A DNA stretch of 64,000 nt from Glycomyces artemisiae (GCF_003002955.1 NZ_PVTJ01000002.1:806001-870000), one strand, 5' to 3'. Counted from the first letter of the stretch, positions 17,194-26,721 are shown. The notes: generated by a model from the letters alone, not told the origin. A program made the numbers and translations.

Positions 17194-20100
17194 GTGACCT
17201 GCCCGTTCTGTTCCGTGCCCACTGTGCCGGGCGCGCGCTACTGCCACAACTGCGGCGCGCCCCTGTCACCTGAAGCGACCGCTCCCCAGACGGAGCGGCG
17301 CTATGTCACGGTGCTCTTCGGGGACCTTTCCGACTTCACGACCTGGTCGGAGAGCCTCGACCCCGAGCGGGTCTCGTCCGTGACGGACCGGCTGCTCGCG
17401 GAGTGCGTCTCCGCGGTCAACGAGTTCGGCGGGCACGTCGACAAGCTCACCGGGGACGGCATCATGGCCGTCTTCGGCGCCCCGCTTTCCCATGAAGACG
17501 ACGCCGAGCGGGCCGTTCGGGCCGCTCAGGCCATGCAGAAGCGGGTCCGGAGGTTGCTCAAGGCCGAGTCCGGCGGAGGGCTTCCCATCGGGCTTCGCAT
17601 CGGGCTGCGGTCCGGGCTCGTCGTGGCCGGCATGCAGGCGAATCTCGAATACACCGTCATCGGCGACACCGTGAACACCGCCGCGCGCATCTGCGCCATC
17701 GCCTCCGTCGGCACCATCTGGGCCGGCGAGGAGACCATGCGCGCCACGAAGCACGCCGCGGCCTGGCGCCGCCTCACTCCCGTGCGCCTCAAGGGAAAGC
17801 GTGAGCCGGTCGAAGTGTTCCAGCTCCTGGGCCTCGAAGACGAGCCCGGGACGCGCGCCAGCCTCGGCGACACCGCCCCGTTCATCGGCCGGGACGCCGA
17901 GATCGGGCGCGTGACCGGGCGGCTCGAAGCCGTCATCGACCGCGGTGAGCCGCTCGTCCTGATCCACACCGCCGAAGCGGGCATGGGCAAGACCCGCTTC
18001 GCCCGCGAGGTCAGAACACTCGCCACGGAGCGCGGCGCACGAGTGCTGACCGTCCGGGTCGCTCCCTACGGCGAGGGCCGCCGCTTCGGTCCGCTCGCCG
18101 ACCTCGTGCGCAAGGCCGCCGGCCTGCGCTTCGACGACGACCGCGCCACCGCCGAGGCCAAGCTCAGGCGCATCGCCGACGGCCATGCCGACCACGGCGA
18201 ATGCCGCCTGAACATCACCGTCCTGCTCGGCCTCCTCGGCCACGGCCGCCCCGGGGCGGCCGACCGGGTCGGCGGGTTCACCGGGCAGCAGTCCGACGCG
18301 TACACGATCCCCGAGGCCGTCGCCGAGCTCATCACGCACATGTCGACGAACACGCCGATGGTCCTCATCATCGACGACCTGCACACCGCCTCGGCCGCAG
18401 GCATCGACGCCCTCGGCGTCGCGCTCGCGAAGATCCACGGCCCCGTGCTCGTGCTCCTCTACGGCCGCCCCGAGCTCACCAGGTCCTCCGGCGTCCTCAC
18501 CCGCATCTCCGAAGCCGAGGTCCACCCGCTGCCGCCGCTCGCGGGCGCCGACGCCGCGAGGCTCCTGCGCGAGTTCCTCGGCGGCGGGCGCCTGCCCAAG
18601 CCCGACGAGGACCGCCTCCTCGGCTTCGCGCAAGGCAACCCGTACTACCTCGCCGAACTCGTCACCCTCCTCGTCGAGCAGGACCTCCTCACCGGCACCG
18701 GCGACCAGTGGCGCCTCGCCGCCGGCTCGCTCACCGGGAAGGTCCTCTCGCGCGACCTCGCGCAGGTCCTCGGCGCCCGCATCGACGCGCTCAGCCCCGC
18801 GGCCCGCGCGCTGCTGCGCGCCGCCTCGATCTTCGGCGACGCCGTCCCGCCCGAGGCCACGCAGCTGCTCGAAAAGGAAGTCCCCGGCGAGTTCGACCTC
18901 GCGCTCCAGGAGCTCCTCGACCGCCGCATGCTCCGCCGCCGCTCCTACGGCGGCTACCGCTTCGTGACCCCGCTGCTGCGTCAGGCCGCCTACGCGCCCA
19001 TCGGGAAAGCCGACGCCGCGCACGCGCACGCCGAGGTCGCCCGCTGGGCCGCCGACACCGAGCTCGAAGGCCAGAGCGCCGACGACCTCGTCGTCTTCCA
19101 CGCCGAGCAGGCCGTCACCCTCGCGCGCGAAGTCGAGATCGAGGCGATCGACGAGGTCTGGAACGTCCTCCCGCTCGCCGTCGACGCCGTCCGCAAGCAG
19201 GCCGACCGCGCCATGGACGCCTCCGAGCCCGAGCGCGCCGTCGCCCTCCTCAACGGCGTCGAGCGCATCGCCACCCTCTCCCACGACGACCGGCTCCTGC
19301 GCGGCCGCGCCCTCACCCGCCTCGGCCGCACCGTCGAGGCCGAAGCCGAGATCGAGGGCCTCGCCATCGACATCGGCCTCATCCCCGAGGACGACCACGA
19401 CCACGCGCACGGCGACGACGACCACCCCTCGCCGCGCCTGTTCGGCGACGACTTCCCCGAGGACGCCTCCGAACTCGTGGCCCAGCTCCTGCTGCTGCGC
19501 GGCCGCCTCCACCGCTACAAAGGCGAGCTCGCCGAGGCCCGCGGGGCCTGGACGGCCGCGCTGGCGCTGTCGCGCCGCGAGGGGCTCGCCGGGCCCCGCT
19601 GCGACGCCCAGTGCCGCATCGGCCTCCTCGACTTCCTCGCCGGGCACCTGTCCGAGGCCGAGGCCCGCTTCATGGACGCCTACGACGTCGCGTTCGGCGT
19701 CGGCGACGACAAGCGCCTGGCCTGGGCCCTCCAGCACCAGGCGTGGGTCCTCGTCGCCCGCGGCGACTTCGACGGCGCCGACGAAGTGCTCCGCGAGGCC
19801 GCCAAAGCCTTTGCACGCCAGATGGACCTGGTCGGCCGGGCGTGGGTCCGCGGCGTGTCCGCGTTCGCGCTCCTCATGGCCGGGCGCTTCACCGAGGCCA
19901 AGCGCCTCTCCGACGTGTTCATGCCGATCGGCGAGCGCTCCGGGGACGTGTTCGCCGTCGGGCTCCTGCGGGCCATCGGCGCCGCCGCGCAGATCGGCCT
20001 CGGCCATCCCGAAGGCGCCGACGCCTTGGCGCGCAAGTCCTTCCGCGATTTCGAGCGGATCGACGACGACTGGGGACGCGGCTTCGCGAAGTACGTGCGG

Positions 20101-20619
20101 GCGCTCGCGGCCCGCTCGATCGGCGCGCTCGACCACGCCCTGGACCTCGCCGCGCACGCGGAGGAGTACGGCGCGAAGACCGGCCACCCGCTCCTCATCA
20201 GCCTGGCGCACAACCTGAGAGGCCGCTGCGCGCTCGAGATGGGCGACCCGGCGACCGCCGAGACCGCCGCCGAGGAAGCGCTCGCGCTCCTCACCGACGA
20301 CGTCCTCGAACCGGGCCGCGCCGCCAACACCGCGCTCCTGGCCGACGTGCGCGCCGCCAAGGGCGACCGCGCCGAAGCGCTGCGGATGCTCGAACCCCTT
20401 GCGGCCCATTACGACGAGCCCTCGCTGGGACGCCCGAGGCGGGCCATCGTGGCCCGCTACGCACGCCTGCTCGACGAGGACGGCCGCCCCGAGGAAGCGG
20501 CGAAGTGGGCCGGGATCGCGCTCAAGTCCTTCGGCGAGGACCCGGAGTCCACCGCCTGGGCCGCCGGATACCTCGCCGACGCGATGGAACTCGACGGCGA
20601 CCGGGTGGCGGGAGCCTGA
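17194..20619 (+). CDS. Class III nucleotidyl cyclase - AAA ATPase - TPR protein
   Basis: A 1141-residue soluble multidomain signalling protein. It opens with a zinc ribbon (C3, C6, C17, C20), then a class III adenylyl/guanylyl cyclase domain (about 37-212) with both metal aspartates (D44 in FGDLSDFT, D88 in TGDGIMAVFG), Lys84 for base recognition and N161/R165 (GDTVNTAARI). These residues suggest an active cyclase, more likely adenylyl. An AAA_16-type ATPase follows (Walker A AEAGMGKT about 260-267; Walker B VLIIDDLHTA), and the remainder is helical TPR-like repeat with a His/Asp-rich patch near residue 732. Mycobacteria have similar cyclase-ATPase proteins. GTG 17194 places the zinc ribbon at the N-terminus. 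The ligand sensed by the TPR part is unknown. Confidence 0.85.
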   Translation: MTCPFCSVPTVPGARYCHNCGAPLSPEATAPQTERRYVTVLFGDLSDFTTWSESLDPERVSSVTDRLLAECVSAVNEFGGHVDKLTGDGIMAVFGAPLSHEDDAERAVRAAQAMQKRVRRLLKAESGGGLPIGLRIGLRSGLVVAGMQANLEYTVIGDTVNTAARICAIASVGTIWAGEETMRATKHAAAWRRLTPVRLKGKREPVEVFQLLGLEDEPGTRASLGDTAPFIGRDAEIGRVTGRLEAVIDRGEPLVLIHTAEAGMGKTRFAREVRTLATERGARVLTVRVAPYGEGRRFGPLADLVRKAAGLRFDDDRATAEAKLRRIADGHADHGECRLNITVLLGLLGHGRPGAADRVGGFTGQQSDAYTIPEAVAELITHMSTNTPMVLIIDDLHTASAAGIDALGVALAKIHGPVLVLLYGRPELTRSSGVLTRISEAEVHPLPPLAGADAARLLREFLGGGRLPKPDEDRLLGFAQGNPYYLAELVTLLVEQDLLTGTGDQWRLAAGSLTGKVLSRDLAQVLGARIDALSPAARALLRAASIFGDAVPPEATQLLEKEVPGEFDLALQELLDRRMLRRRSYGGYRFVTPLLRQAAYAPIGKADAAHAHAEVARWAADTELEGQSADDLVVFHAEQAVTLAREVEIEAIDEVWNVLPLAVDAVRKQADRAMDASEPERAVALLNGVERIATLSHDDRLLRGRALTRLGRTVEAEAEIEGLAIDIGLIPEDDHDHAHGDDDHPSPRLFGDDFPEDASELVAQLLLLRGRLHRYKGELAEARGAWTAALALSRREGLAGPRCDAQCRIGLLDFLAGHLSEAEARFMDAYDVAFGVGDDKRLAWALQHQAWVLVARGDFDGADEVLREAAKAFARQMDLVGRAWVRGVSAFALLMAGRFTEAKRLSDVFMPIGERSGDVFAVGLLRAIGAAAQIGLGHPEGADALARKSFRDFERIDDDWGRGFAKYVRALAARSIGALDHALDLAAHAEEYGAKTGHPLLISLAHNLRGRCALEMGDPATAETAAEEALALLTDDVLEPGRAANTALLADVRAAKGDRAEALRMLEPLAAHYDEPSLGRPRRAIVARYARLLDEDGRPEEAAKWAGIALKSFGEDPESTAWAAGYLADAMELDGDRVAGA

Positions 20620-20978
20620 TGATCGGAGGACGCGGCGGGCGGACGGGCATCCCCGCGGAGGCCGCCGGAACACCCGTCCTCCCGCGCGCTACACGGGGGA
20701 TGCGTTCACTATGCGCCACCGCTACTTCGCCCTCGGGAAGCGACATATCAACCGTTCGGCCAGTTCTCGCTGGCTTTTCGTCTAGGGGTATACAGAATCG
20801 TGGGCGCGTTGCCGTACCGTTATCCGATAGGTCCCATGACTCGGATCCCCCAGGCCCGAGTCGCTCTCGCAACGCAGCGGCGCGCACCCCGGCGCTGACC
20901 CGCGCACCCGACCTGAACAGGCTCGACACCGAGCGACCTTTCGGCTTGCACGTCGGCCGAGAACGGAGGCAGTTTCCA
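20620..20978. other. 359-nt gap between the cyclase and kinase genes
   Basis: No supported gene. It holds a 7-bp hairpin (GACTCGG / CCGAGTC, 20838-20862) and an isolated GTATAC at 20788-20793 near an AT-richer TCTAGGGGTATACAGAAT stretch that could be a promoter for the kinase. A long open frame crosses the gap only because of GC bias. Confidence 0.4.
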
Positions 20979-22844
20979 GTGGACACCATGTCGTCCTACG
21001 GTGCTCCAACCGCTCCCCTCTCCCCGCCGAGAGCCCGCCCCGAGGCCGACCCCGAGTCGCTCCTGCACGGCATCGAGCGCCTCACCGGGTTCACCGAGAT
21101 CGACCGCGGCGCCTACTCCACCGTCTACAGCGCCACGCGCTTCGACGACGGCGCCGAAGTGGCCGTGAAGATCGAGGCCCGCCCCCTCACCGACGACGCC
21201 TCCCGCGAGCGCTTCCGCCACGAGGTCCAGACCGCCGGGCGCCTCTCCGACCACCCCTGCGTCGTCAAGATGCTCTCGGCCGGCCTCACCCACCAGGCGA
21301 ACCCGTACGTCGTCATGGAGCGCTGCCGCGGCTCCGTCGCCGACCTGCTCGACCGCCACACCACGATCCCCCCGCACCGCACGATCGAGATCGGCATCCG
21401 CATCGCCGACGCGCTCGCCGCGGCCCACGAGGCCGGGATCGTCCACCGCGACATCAAGCCCGCGAACCTCCTCATCGACCACCACGGCCACGCCGTGCTC
21501 GCCGACTTCGGCCTCTCCAGCCTCATCCCGACCCCCCGCCCGGGGGAGCGGTTCTCGATGATGGCGACCCCCGCCTACGCGCCCCTTGAGGTCTTCCAGA
21601 TGCAGCACGTCGGCCCGAGCGCCGACGTCTACTCGCTCGCGGCCACCCTCTACGCGATGCTCAGCGGCAACCCGCCGCGCTTCCCCGCCGAAGGGGGCCT
21701 CGACATCAACGAGGTCGCGGCCCTGTTCGACCAGCCGATCCCGGCGATCCCCGGCATATCGCCCCTGCTCCTGGAGATGCTGCGCACCGCGCTCATCAAC
21801 AACCCCGACGGGCGCCCCACCGCGGTCGAGTTCCGCGAGTTCCTCGCGAGCATCCCCGAGGCGTCCACCGGCATCATCCCGCGCGTCACCGACGACCTCC
21901 CGCACGCGCCTTCGCCTGCGTCCCAAGGGCTCTACGGCGCCTACACCTCGCCGCCCCTGAACGCGGCCCCCACGGAGTTCCACGAGCCCGCGGCCCCCGG
22001 CTACGCCGAGCTCGGCGGCCTGCCCGACTCGCCGTCCACGCTCCGCCTCGCCCCGGCCAAGCGCCGCGGCCCCGCGGCCGAGGAGCCCCCGGCCCCCGCC
22101 ACCGCGCCGATGCGCCGCGCCGCGGCCCCCGCAGCGGGCCCCGCGCGCATGCCCAGCCCGCCCGTGAGCCCCCCGGTGAGCCCCGCCCCGGCCCCGGTTC
22201 CCCCCGCGGACTTCGCGGGCGAGACGGGCCGCTGGGAGGCCTTCAGCGGCGGACGCGACGACGACCACGACTCCCGCCTCCCGGTCCCCGTGCCCCGCAA
22301 CGAGACCGGCCTGACCCGCCGCGAGCGCCGCCTCAAAGAGGGCGGCGGCGGCTCCGAGATCGGCCGCCTCATCGGCATGGGGGCGGTCGGCCTGGTCATC
22401 CTCGGCCTCCTCATCGCGGGCGGCGTGTGGCTCTTCGGCGGCGGCGAGGAACCCGCCGACCTCGCGTCCCAGTCCATGGCCGACGACTACGTCGGCGAAT
22501 GCACGCTCACCGTCGAGGGCGCGGGCTGCGTCGCCGAACCGGCCTGCTTCGACGCCGCGTTCGCCGCGACCGGCTGCGAAGGCAACCACCTGTGGGAGGC
22601 CTACGCGACCGGCCAGCTCCCCGAGGGCGTCGCCGACGTCGAAGCGGCGAGGGCCGATCCGACCGTGGCCGCGGCCTGCGTGAACGGCCAGGCCGACGGC
22701 GGCCCGCTCTCGCAGCTCGTCTCCAGCGACGCGGTCGACTGGACCACGGACGTGTACGTCCCCGGCGACGGCACGTTCCTGTGCGTCGCCCAGCTCAGCG
22801 ACGGCACCGAGGCTTCGGGCTCGACGTTCGCCAGGGCCGGTTAG
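20979..22844 (+). CDS. Membrane-anchored Ser/Thr protein kinase (PknB-like)
   Basis: A 621-residue Hanks-type kinase. The kinase domain spans about 35-290: P-loop DRGAYSTVY, Lys64 (VAVKIEA), HRDIKPANLL with Asp158, and DFG at 176-178. The activation-segment APE motif reads APL, a small departure. A Pro/Ala-rich juxtamembrane stretch (about 300-450) leads to one membrane helix (about 464-487) and a roughly 130-residue external domain with several cysteines and no PASTA repeats, so its signal is unknown. GTG 20979 was preferred over ATG 20988 because GGAGG ends 9 nt before it. Adjacency to the cyclase gene suggests, but does not prove, a shared signalling role. Confidence 0.85.
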   Translation: MDTMSSYGAPTAPLSPPRARPEADPESLLHGIERLTGFTEIDRGAYSTVYSATRFDDGAEVAVKIEARPLTDDASRERFRHEVQTAGRLSDHPCVVKMLSAGLTHQANPYVVMERCRGSVADLLDRHTTIPPHRTIEIGIRIADALAAAHEAGIVHRDIKPANLLIDHHGHAVLADFGLSSLIPTPRPGERFSMMATPAYAPLEVFQMQHVGPSADVYSLAATLYAMLSGNPPRFPAEGGLDINEVAALFDQPIPAIPGISPLLLEMLRTALINNPDGRPTAVEFREFLASIPEASTGIIPRVTDDLPHAPSPASQGLYGAYTSPPLNAAPTEFHEPAAPGYAELGGLPDSPSTLRLAPAKRRGPAAEEPPAPATAPMRRAAAPAAGPARMPSPPVSPPVSPAPAPVPPADFAGETGRWEAFSGGRDDDHDSRLPVPVPRNETGLTRRERRLKEGGGGSEIGRLIGMGAVGLVILGLLIAGGVWLFGGGEEPADLASQSMADDYVGECTLTVEGAGCVAEPACFDAAFAATGCEGNHLWEAYATGQLPEGVADVEAARADPTVAAACVNGQADGGPLSQLVSSDAVDWTTDVYVPGDGTFLCVAQLSDGTEASGSTFARAG

Positions 22845-22900
22845 CGGCAAGCGAAGCGAGCCGCTTCGGGAATCCTGAGCGAGCGACAAGAAGCGACAAA

Positions 22901-22932
22901 GAGGGGCCCGGCGCTGGTGCGCCGGGCCCCTC
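22901..22932. terminator. Bidirectional terminator between the kinase gene and nrdB
   Basis: A perfect 14-bp stem (GAGGGGCCCGGCGC and complement) with a TGGT loop between convergent genes; CCTCGTTC follows on the plus strand. Confidence 0.8.
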
Positions 22933-22972
22933 CTCGTTCAGCCGCAGGCGGGAGACACCCTGCGGCCCGGGA

Positions 22973-23968
22973 TCAGAACTCCTCGTCGAGGTCGACCTTG
23001 CCTTCCACGGCCACTTGGTAGGCGGTCGGCCTGCGCTCGAAGAAGTTCGTCAGCTCCTGCACGTCCTGGAGCGCCATGAAGGGGAACGGGTTCTCCGAGC
23101 CCCACTTCTTCGGCATGCCGAGGCGCACGAGGCGCTGGTCGGCGGCGTACTCCAGGTACGACTTCATGTCCTTGACGGTCATGCCGGGCATGCCCTCGCC
23201 GATGAGGTCCTCGGCGAACTGGAGCTCGGCCTCCACGGCCTCCTCCAGCATGTCGGTGACCTGCCGGCGCATCCGCTCGTCGAACAGCTCGGGCTCCTCC
23301 TGGCGCACGACGTCGACGACGCTGAACGCGAAGTTCATGTGGCAGGACTCGTCGCGGAACACCCAGTTGGTGCCGGTGGCGAGGCCGTCGAGGAGGCCGC
23401 GGCTGCGCAGCCAGTACACGTACGCGAAGGCGCCGTAGAAGAACAGGCCCTCGATGCACGCGGCGAAGCAGATGAGGTTGAGCAGGAACGTCCGGCGGTC
23501 CTCGGCGGTCTTGAGCTCCTGCATGTCGAAGACCGAGTCGATCCACTTGAAGCAGAAGTCGGCCTTGCGCTTGATCGACGGGATGTTGTTGACCGCGTCG
23601 AACGCCTTCGCGCGCTCGTCGGGGTCGGGCAGGTACGTGTCGAGCAGCGTCAGGTAGAACTGCACGTGCACGGCCTCCTCGAAGAGCTGGCGCGAGAGGT
23701 AGAGCCGCCCTTCGGGGGAGTTGACGTGCTGGTACAGGTTGAGCACCAGGTTGTTCGCGACGATCGTGTCGCCGGTGGCGAAGAAGGCCACGAGGCGGTG
23801 GATGAGGTGCTGCTCCTGCGGCGTGAACTTCGCCAGGTCGGTCAGGTCGGAGGCGAGGTCGACCTCCTCGACGGTCCAGGTGTTCTTGATGGCGGCCCGG
23901 TACTGGTCGTAGAAGTCCGGGTACTTCATCGGTCGCAGTGTCAGGTCCATGCCTGGGTCGAGCAGCAT
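22973..23968 (-). CDS. nrdB: Ribonucleotide reductase class I beta subunit
   Basis: The 331-residue radical-generating subunit of aerobic ribonucleotide reductase. Di-iron ligands are visible: D67 (TGDTIV), E98 and H101 (EEAVHVQFY), the Glu in ACIEGLFFY, and the Glu/His pair in RDESCHMNF. The radical tyrosine is Tyr105. The C-terminal tail ends in DLDEEF, which docks on NrdA. It starts at ATG 23968 behind GAGAGGA, 94 nt downstream of nrdA; the gap holds a strong hairpin. Sequence places it with the class Ia-like NrdAB of actinomycetes rather than the NrdEF type. Confidence 0.95.
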   Translation of the reverse strand: MLLDPGMDLTLRPMKYPDFYDQYRAAIKNTWTVEEVDLASDLTDLAKFTPQEQHLIHRLVAFFATGDTIVANNLVLNLYQHVNSPEGRLYLSRQLFEEAVHVQFYLTLLDTYLPDPDERAKAFDAVNNIPSIKRKADFCFKWIDSVFDMQELKTAEDRRTFLLNLICFAACIEGLFFYGAFAYVYWLRSRGLLDGLATGTNWVFRDESCHMNFAFSVVDVVRQEEPELFDERMRRQVTDMLEEAVEAELQFAEDLIGEGMPGMTVKDMKSYLEYAADQRLVRLGMPKKWGSENPFPFMALQDVQELTNFFERRPTAYQVAVEGKVDLDEEF

Positions 23969-24027
23969 TGGGCGTCCTCTCGGTAGTCGGTTCGCTTAGG
24001 GGCGGGCGGCAGTTCGAAGTCAAAGAG

Positions 24028-24055
24028 GGAGGCGGGCCCGGCCGGGCCCGCCTCC
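24028..24055 (-). terminator. Hairpin between nrdA and nrdB (attenuator candidate)
   Basis: A perfect inverted repeat of two 14-nt arms (GGAGGCGGGCCCGG and complement) with no spare loop bases is followed on the minus strand by TCCCTCTTTGAC. It could terminate part of the nrdA transcripts or stabilise their 3' ends. Confidence 0.55.
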
Positions 24056-24062
24056 GGCGGTC

Positions 24063-26435
24063 CTACTGGCAGGCTTCGCAGCTCTCCGGGTTCTCCAGGG
24101 AGCACGCGATGTCGGCCGGGATGACCTCCAGCTCGGTCGGCTGCGCCTGTGCGGCGGGCGCGGCGCTCACGGTCGTCTGGTTGATGCGCGTCGCCGGGCG
24201 GCTGCGCAGGTAGTACGTGGTCTTGAGGCCCTGCTGCCACGCGTACCGGTACATCGACGAGAGCTTGCCGATGGTCGGGCTGGCCTGGAACAGGTTGAGC
24301 GACTGGGCCTGGTCGATGAACGGCGTGCGGGCCGCCGCGAGGTCGATCAGGGCGCGCTGCGGCAGCTCCCAGGCGGTGCGGTACCGCTCCTGGAGGTCGG
24401 CCGGGATCGCGTCGATGCCCTGGACGGAGCCCTCGGCGACGACGATGGCCTGGCGCAGCTGCTCGTTCCAGATGCCGCGCTCCTTGAGCTCGGCGATCAA
24501 GTGGCGGTTGACCTGGAGGAACTCGCCCGACAGCGTCTCGCGCTTGAACACGTTGGAGACGACCGGCTCGATGCACTCGGCGCACCCGGCGATCGACGCG
24601 ATCGTGGCGGTCGGCGCGATGGCGATCATGAGCGAGTTGCGCAGGCCGTGCTCGGCGACCTGCCCGCGGACGGCGTCCCAGCGCTCGGTGAGCGTGATCC
24701 GCGCGTTCGGGTAGTGGTCGAGGTGGAGCACGCCCTCGGCGGCGCGGGTCTCCGCGAAGTTCGGGTGCGCCCCGAGGGAGGCCGCGAGGCCCGCGGAGGT
24801 CTCGAACGCCACCAGCGCGATCCGCTCGGCGATCGCCGTCGACAGCGCGAGCGCCTCCTCGGAGTCGAACGCGAGCTTCAGCTTGAAGAACACGTCGGCG
24901 AGGCCCATGCAGCCCAGGCCGATCGGGCGCCACTTGCGGTTGGCCTTCTCGGCCTCGGCGGTCGGATAGAAGCCCAGGTCGATGGTGCGGTCGAGGAACT
25001 TGACGGCGCTGCGGACCGTGGTCTCCAGCCGCTCGAAGTCGAAGCCCTCGGGCGAGCAGTGCTCGGCGAGGTTCACGGACCCGAGGTTGCACACGGCGGT
25101 CTCGGAGTCGTTCGTGACCTCCAGGATCTCGGTGCACAGGTTCGAGAGGTGGATGACGTTCTCTTTGCGCGCGGTCTGGTTCGAGGTCCGGTTCGCGGTG
25201 TCGGAGAAGGTCATCCAGCCGTTGCCGGTCTGCGCGAGGGTGCGCATCATGCGGCCGTACAGCTCGCGGGCCGGCACGGTCTTGCGGGCCTTCCCGGCGT
25301 TCTCGGCGGCCTTGTACGCCTCGTCGAACTCCTCGCCCCACAGGTCGACCAGCTCGGGGGTCTCCTTGGGGTCGAACAGCGACCAGGTGGCGTCGTTCTC
25401 GACGCGGCGCATGAACTCGTCGGGGATCCAGTTGGCGAGGTTCAGGTTGTGCGTGCGGCGCTCGACGTCGCCGGTGTTGTCGCGCAGCTCCAGGAACTCC
25501 TCGATGTCGGCGTGCCAGGTCGCGAGGTACACGCATGCGGCGCCCTTGCGGCGCCCGCCCTGGTTCACCGCGGCCACGGACGAGTCGAGGGTCCGCAGCC
25601 ACGGCACGATCCCGTTCGAGTGGCCGTTGGTGCCGCGGATGAGCGAGCCGCGCGAGCGCACGCGCGACCAGGCGATGCCGATGCCGCCCGCGTACTTCGA
25701 GAGGCGCGCGACCTGGCTGTAGCGCTCGTAGATCGAGTCGAGCTCGTCCTTCGGGGAGTCGAGCAGGAAGCACGAGGACAGCTGCGCGCGCTTGGTGCCG
25801 GAGTTGAACAGGGTCGGCGAGGACGGCAGGTACGCGAGGGCCGACATGAGCCGGTACAGCTCGGCGGCCTCCTCGACGGACTGGCTCAGGCCGCACGCGA
25901 CGCGGAGCATGAAGTACTGGGGCCGTTCGAGGACCGTGCGGTGCTCGGGGTGGCGCAGCAGGTAGCGGTCGTAGACGGTGCGCAGGCCGAAGTACTCGAA
26001 GCGGTCGTCGGCGGCGTCGTCGATGACGGCGTCGAGCGCGGCGGCGTTGGCGTCGACGAAGGCGACGAGGTCGTCCGCGAGCAGGCCGTTGTCGCGGCAC
26101 GCGGCGATCGAGGTCGTGAACGAGGTGACGCCCTCGCCCGCGGTCTCCTCCGCGATGTGCTCGGCGAGGAGCCGGGCCGCGAGCTTGGAGTAGGTCGGCT
26201 CGGAGGCGACGCTCGACGAGGTGATCTCGACGGCGCGCTCGCGCAGCGCCTTCTCGGTCGCGCCGGGCCACAGGCCCGCCTCGATCTGGGCGATGACCTT
26301 CTCGCCGTCCACGTCGGGCAGTCCGGCGGCATGGACGCGAATGCGCTCGGCGATCAGCGCCGCGGGGCCCTGCTCGGGCTCCCGCTGCTGCGGAGCGGTG
26401 GTGGTGGCGGATGGCGTGGTGGCGAGCCCGGTCAT
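24063..26435 (-). CDS. nrdA: Ribonucleotide reductase class I alpha subunit
   Basis: The 790-residue catalytic subunit converts ribonucleoside diphosphates to deoxy forms with NrdB. Active-site elements are visible: the redox cysteine in QLSSCFLL, SNLCTEIL with the thiyl-radical Cys and nearby Asn/Glu, the partner cysteine in VCNLGSVNL, and the C-terminal shuttle pair in ESCEACQ. The barrel motif APTATIASIAGCAECIEP is intact. An N-terminal region of about 90 residues could be a degenerate ATP cone. ATG 26435 has GAGGGG upstream; longer readings enter the regulatory region. Control by NrdR is predicted from two boxes 41-87 nt upstream. Confidence 0.95.
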   Translation of the reverse strand: MTGLATTPSATTTAPQQREPEQGPAALIAERIRVHAAGLPDVDGEKVIAQIEAGLWPGATEKALRERAVEITSSSVASEPTYSKLAARLLAEHIAEETAGEGVTSFTTSIAACRDNGLLADDLVAFVDANAAALDAVIDDAADDRFEYFGLRTVYDRYLLRHPEHRTVLERPQYFMLRVACGLSQSVEEAAELYRLMSALAYLPSSPTLFNSGTKRAQLSSCFLLDSPKDELDSIYERYSQVARLSKYAGGIGIAWSRVRSRGSLIRGTNGHSNGIVPWLRTLDSSVAAVNQGGRRKGAACVYLATWHADIEEFLELRDNTGDVERRTHNLNLANWIPDEFMRRVENDATWSLFDPKETPELVDLWGEEFDEAYKAAENAGKARKTVPARELYGRMMRTLAQTGNGWMTFSDTANRTSNQTARKENVIHLSNLCTEILEVTNDSETAVCNLGSVNLAEHCSPEGFDFERLETTVRSAVKFLDRTIDLGFYPTAEAEKANRKWRPIGLGCMGLADVFFKLKLAFDSEEALALSTAIAERIALVAFETSAGLAASLGAHPNFAETRAAEGVLHLDHYPNARITLTERWDAVRGQVAEHGLRNSLMIAIAPTATIASIAGCAECIEPVVSNVFKRETLSGEFLQVNRHLIAELKERGIWNEQLRQAIVVAEGSVQGIDAIPADLQERYRTAWELPQRALIDLAAARTPFIDQAQSLNLFQASPTIGKLSSMYRYAWQQGLKTTYYLRSRPATRINQTTVSAAPAAQAQPTELEVIPADIACSLENPESCEACQ

Positions 26436-26475
26436 CTCTGCATCCCCTCGTGCTGTTGGTTCTGACAGAGGGGAA

Positions 26476-26522
26476 TCATACATGTTGTGGTCGGCCCTTG
26501 GGGTCGCCCCAAGATGATGTGT
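26476..26522 (-). promoter_or_regulatory. Pair of NrdR-box candidates and -10 element upstream of nrdA
   Basis: Read on the minus strand, ACCACAACATGTATGA (26491-26476) and ACACATCATCTTGGGG (26522-26507) both resemble the NrdR box (ACACAACATCTTGTGT-like). Their centres are 31 bp apart, the characteristic spacing of NrdR boxes. A -10-like TATGAT (26480-26475) overlaps the proximal box, so binding would block transcription. Confidence 0.65.
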
Positions 26523-26667
26523 TTTTCCGGTGATTCGCACGGCGAAACCGCAGCGTGTCCGCTAGGCTCACAGGTTTCGGCGGAGTCAGCCTATGCCCGC
26601 CCTCCGACACTCGCCGCGCCGAATCGCAGGACGAAACGAAGGTGTGATCCTCACCGGCCAAACCGCG

Positions 26668-26697
26668 TTCGACCCCCCGTCCGGGGGCTGATAGCAT
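26668..26697 (+). promoter_or_regulatory. Promoter of tRNA-Arg
   Basis: TTCGAC (26668-26673), an 18-nt spacer and TAGCAT (26692-26697) give a start about 18 nt before the tRNA. Confidence 0.5.
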
Positions 26698-26721
26698 CGT
26701 TCCGTCCGACTCGTCGGGCGC

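Noticed and set aside
20788-20793. Isolated GTATAC (also 53170-53175) as part of the GntR regulon
   Set aside because: Flanks do not match GTATACGA and the neighbours are unrelated; about four copies are expected in the window by chance.
18201-22844. Very long open frame spanning the cyclase gene, the gap and the kinase
   Set aside because: Only its last 1.9 kb (from 20979) is the kinase. The rest is an Arg/Pro-rich shadow of the cyclase gene in another frame, open because of high GC.
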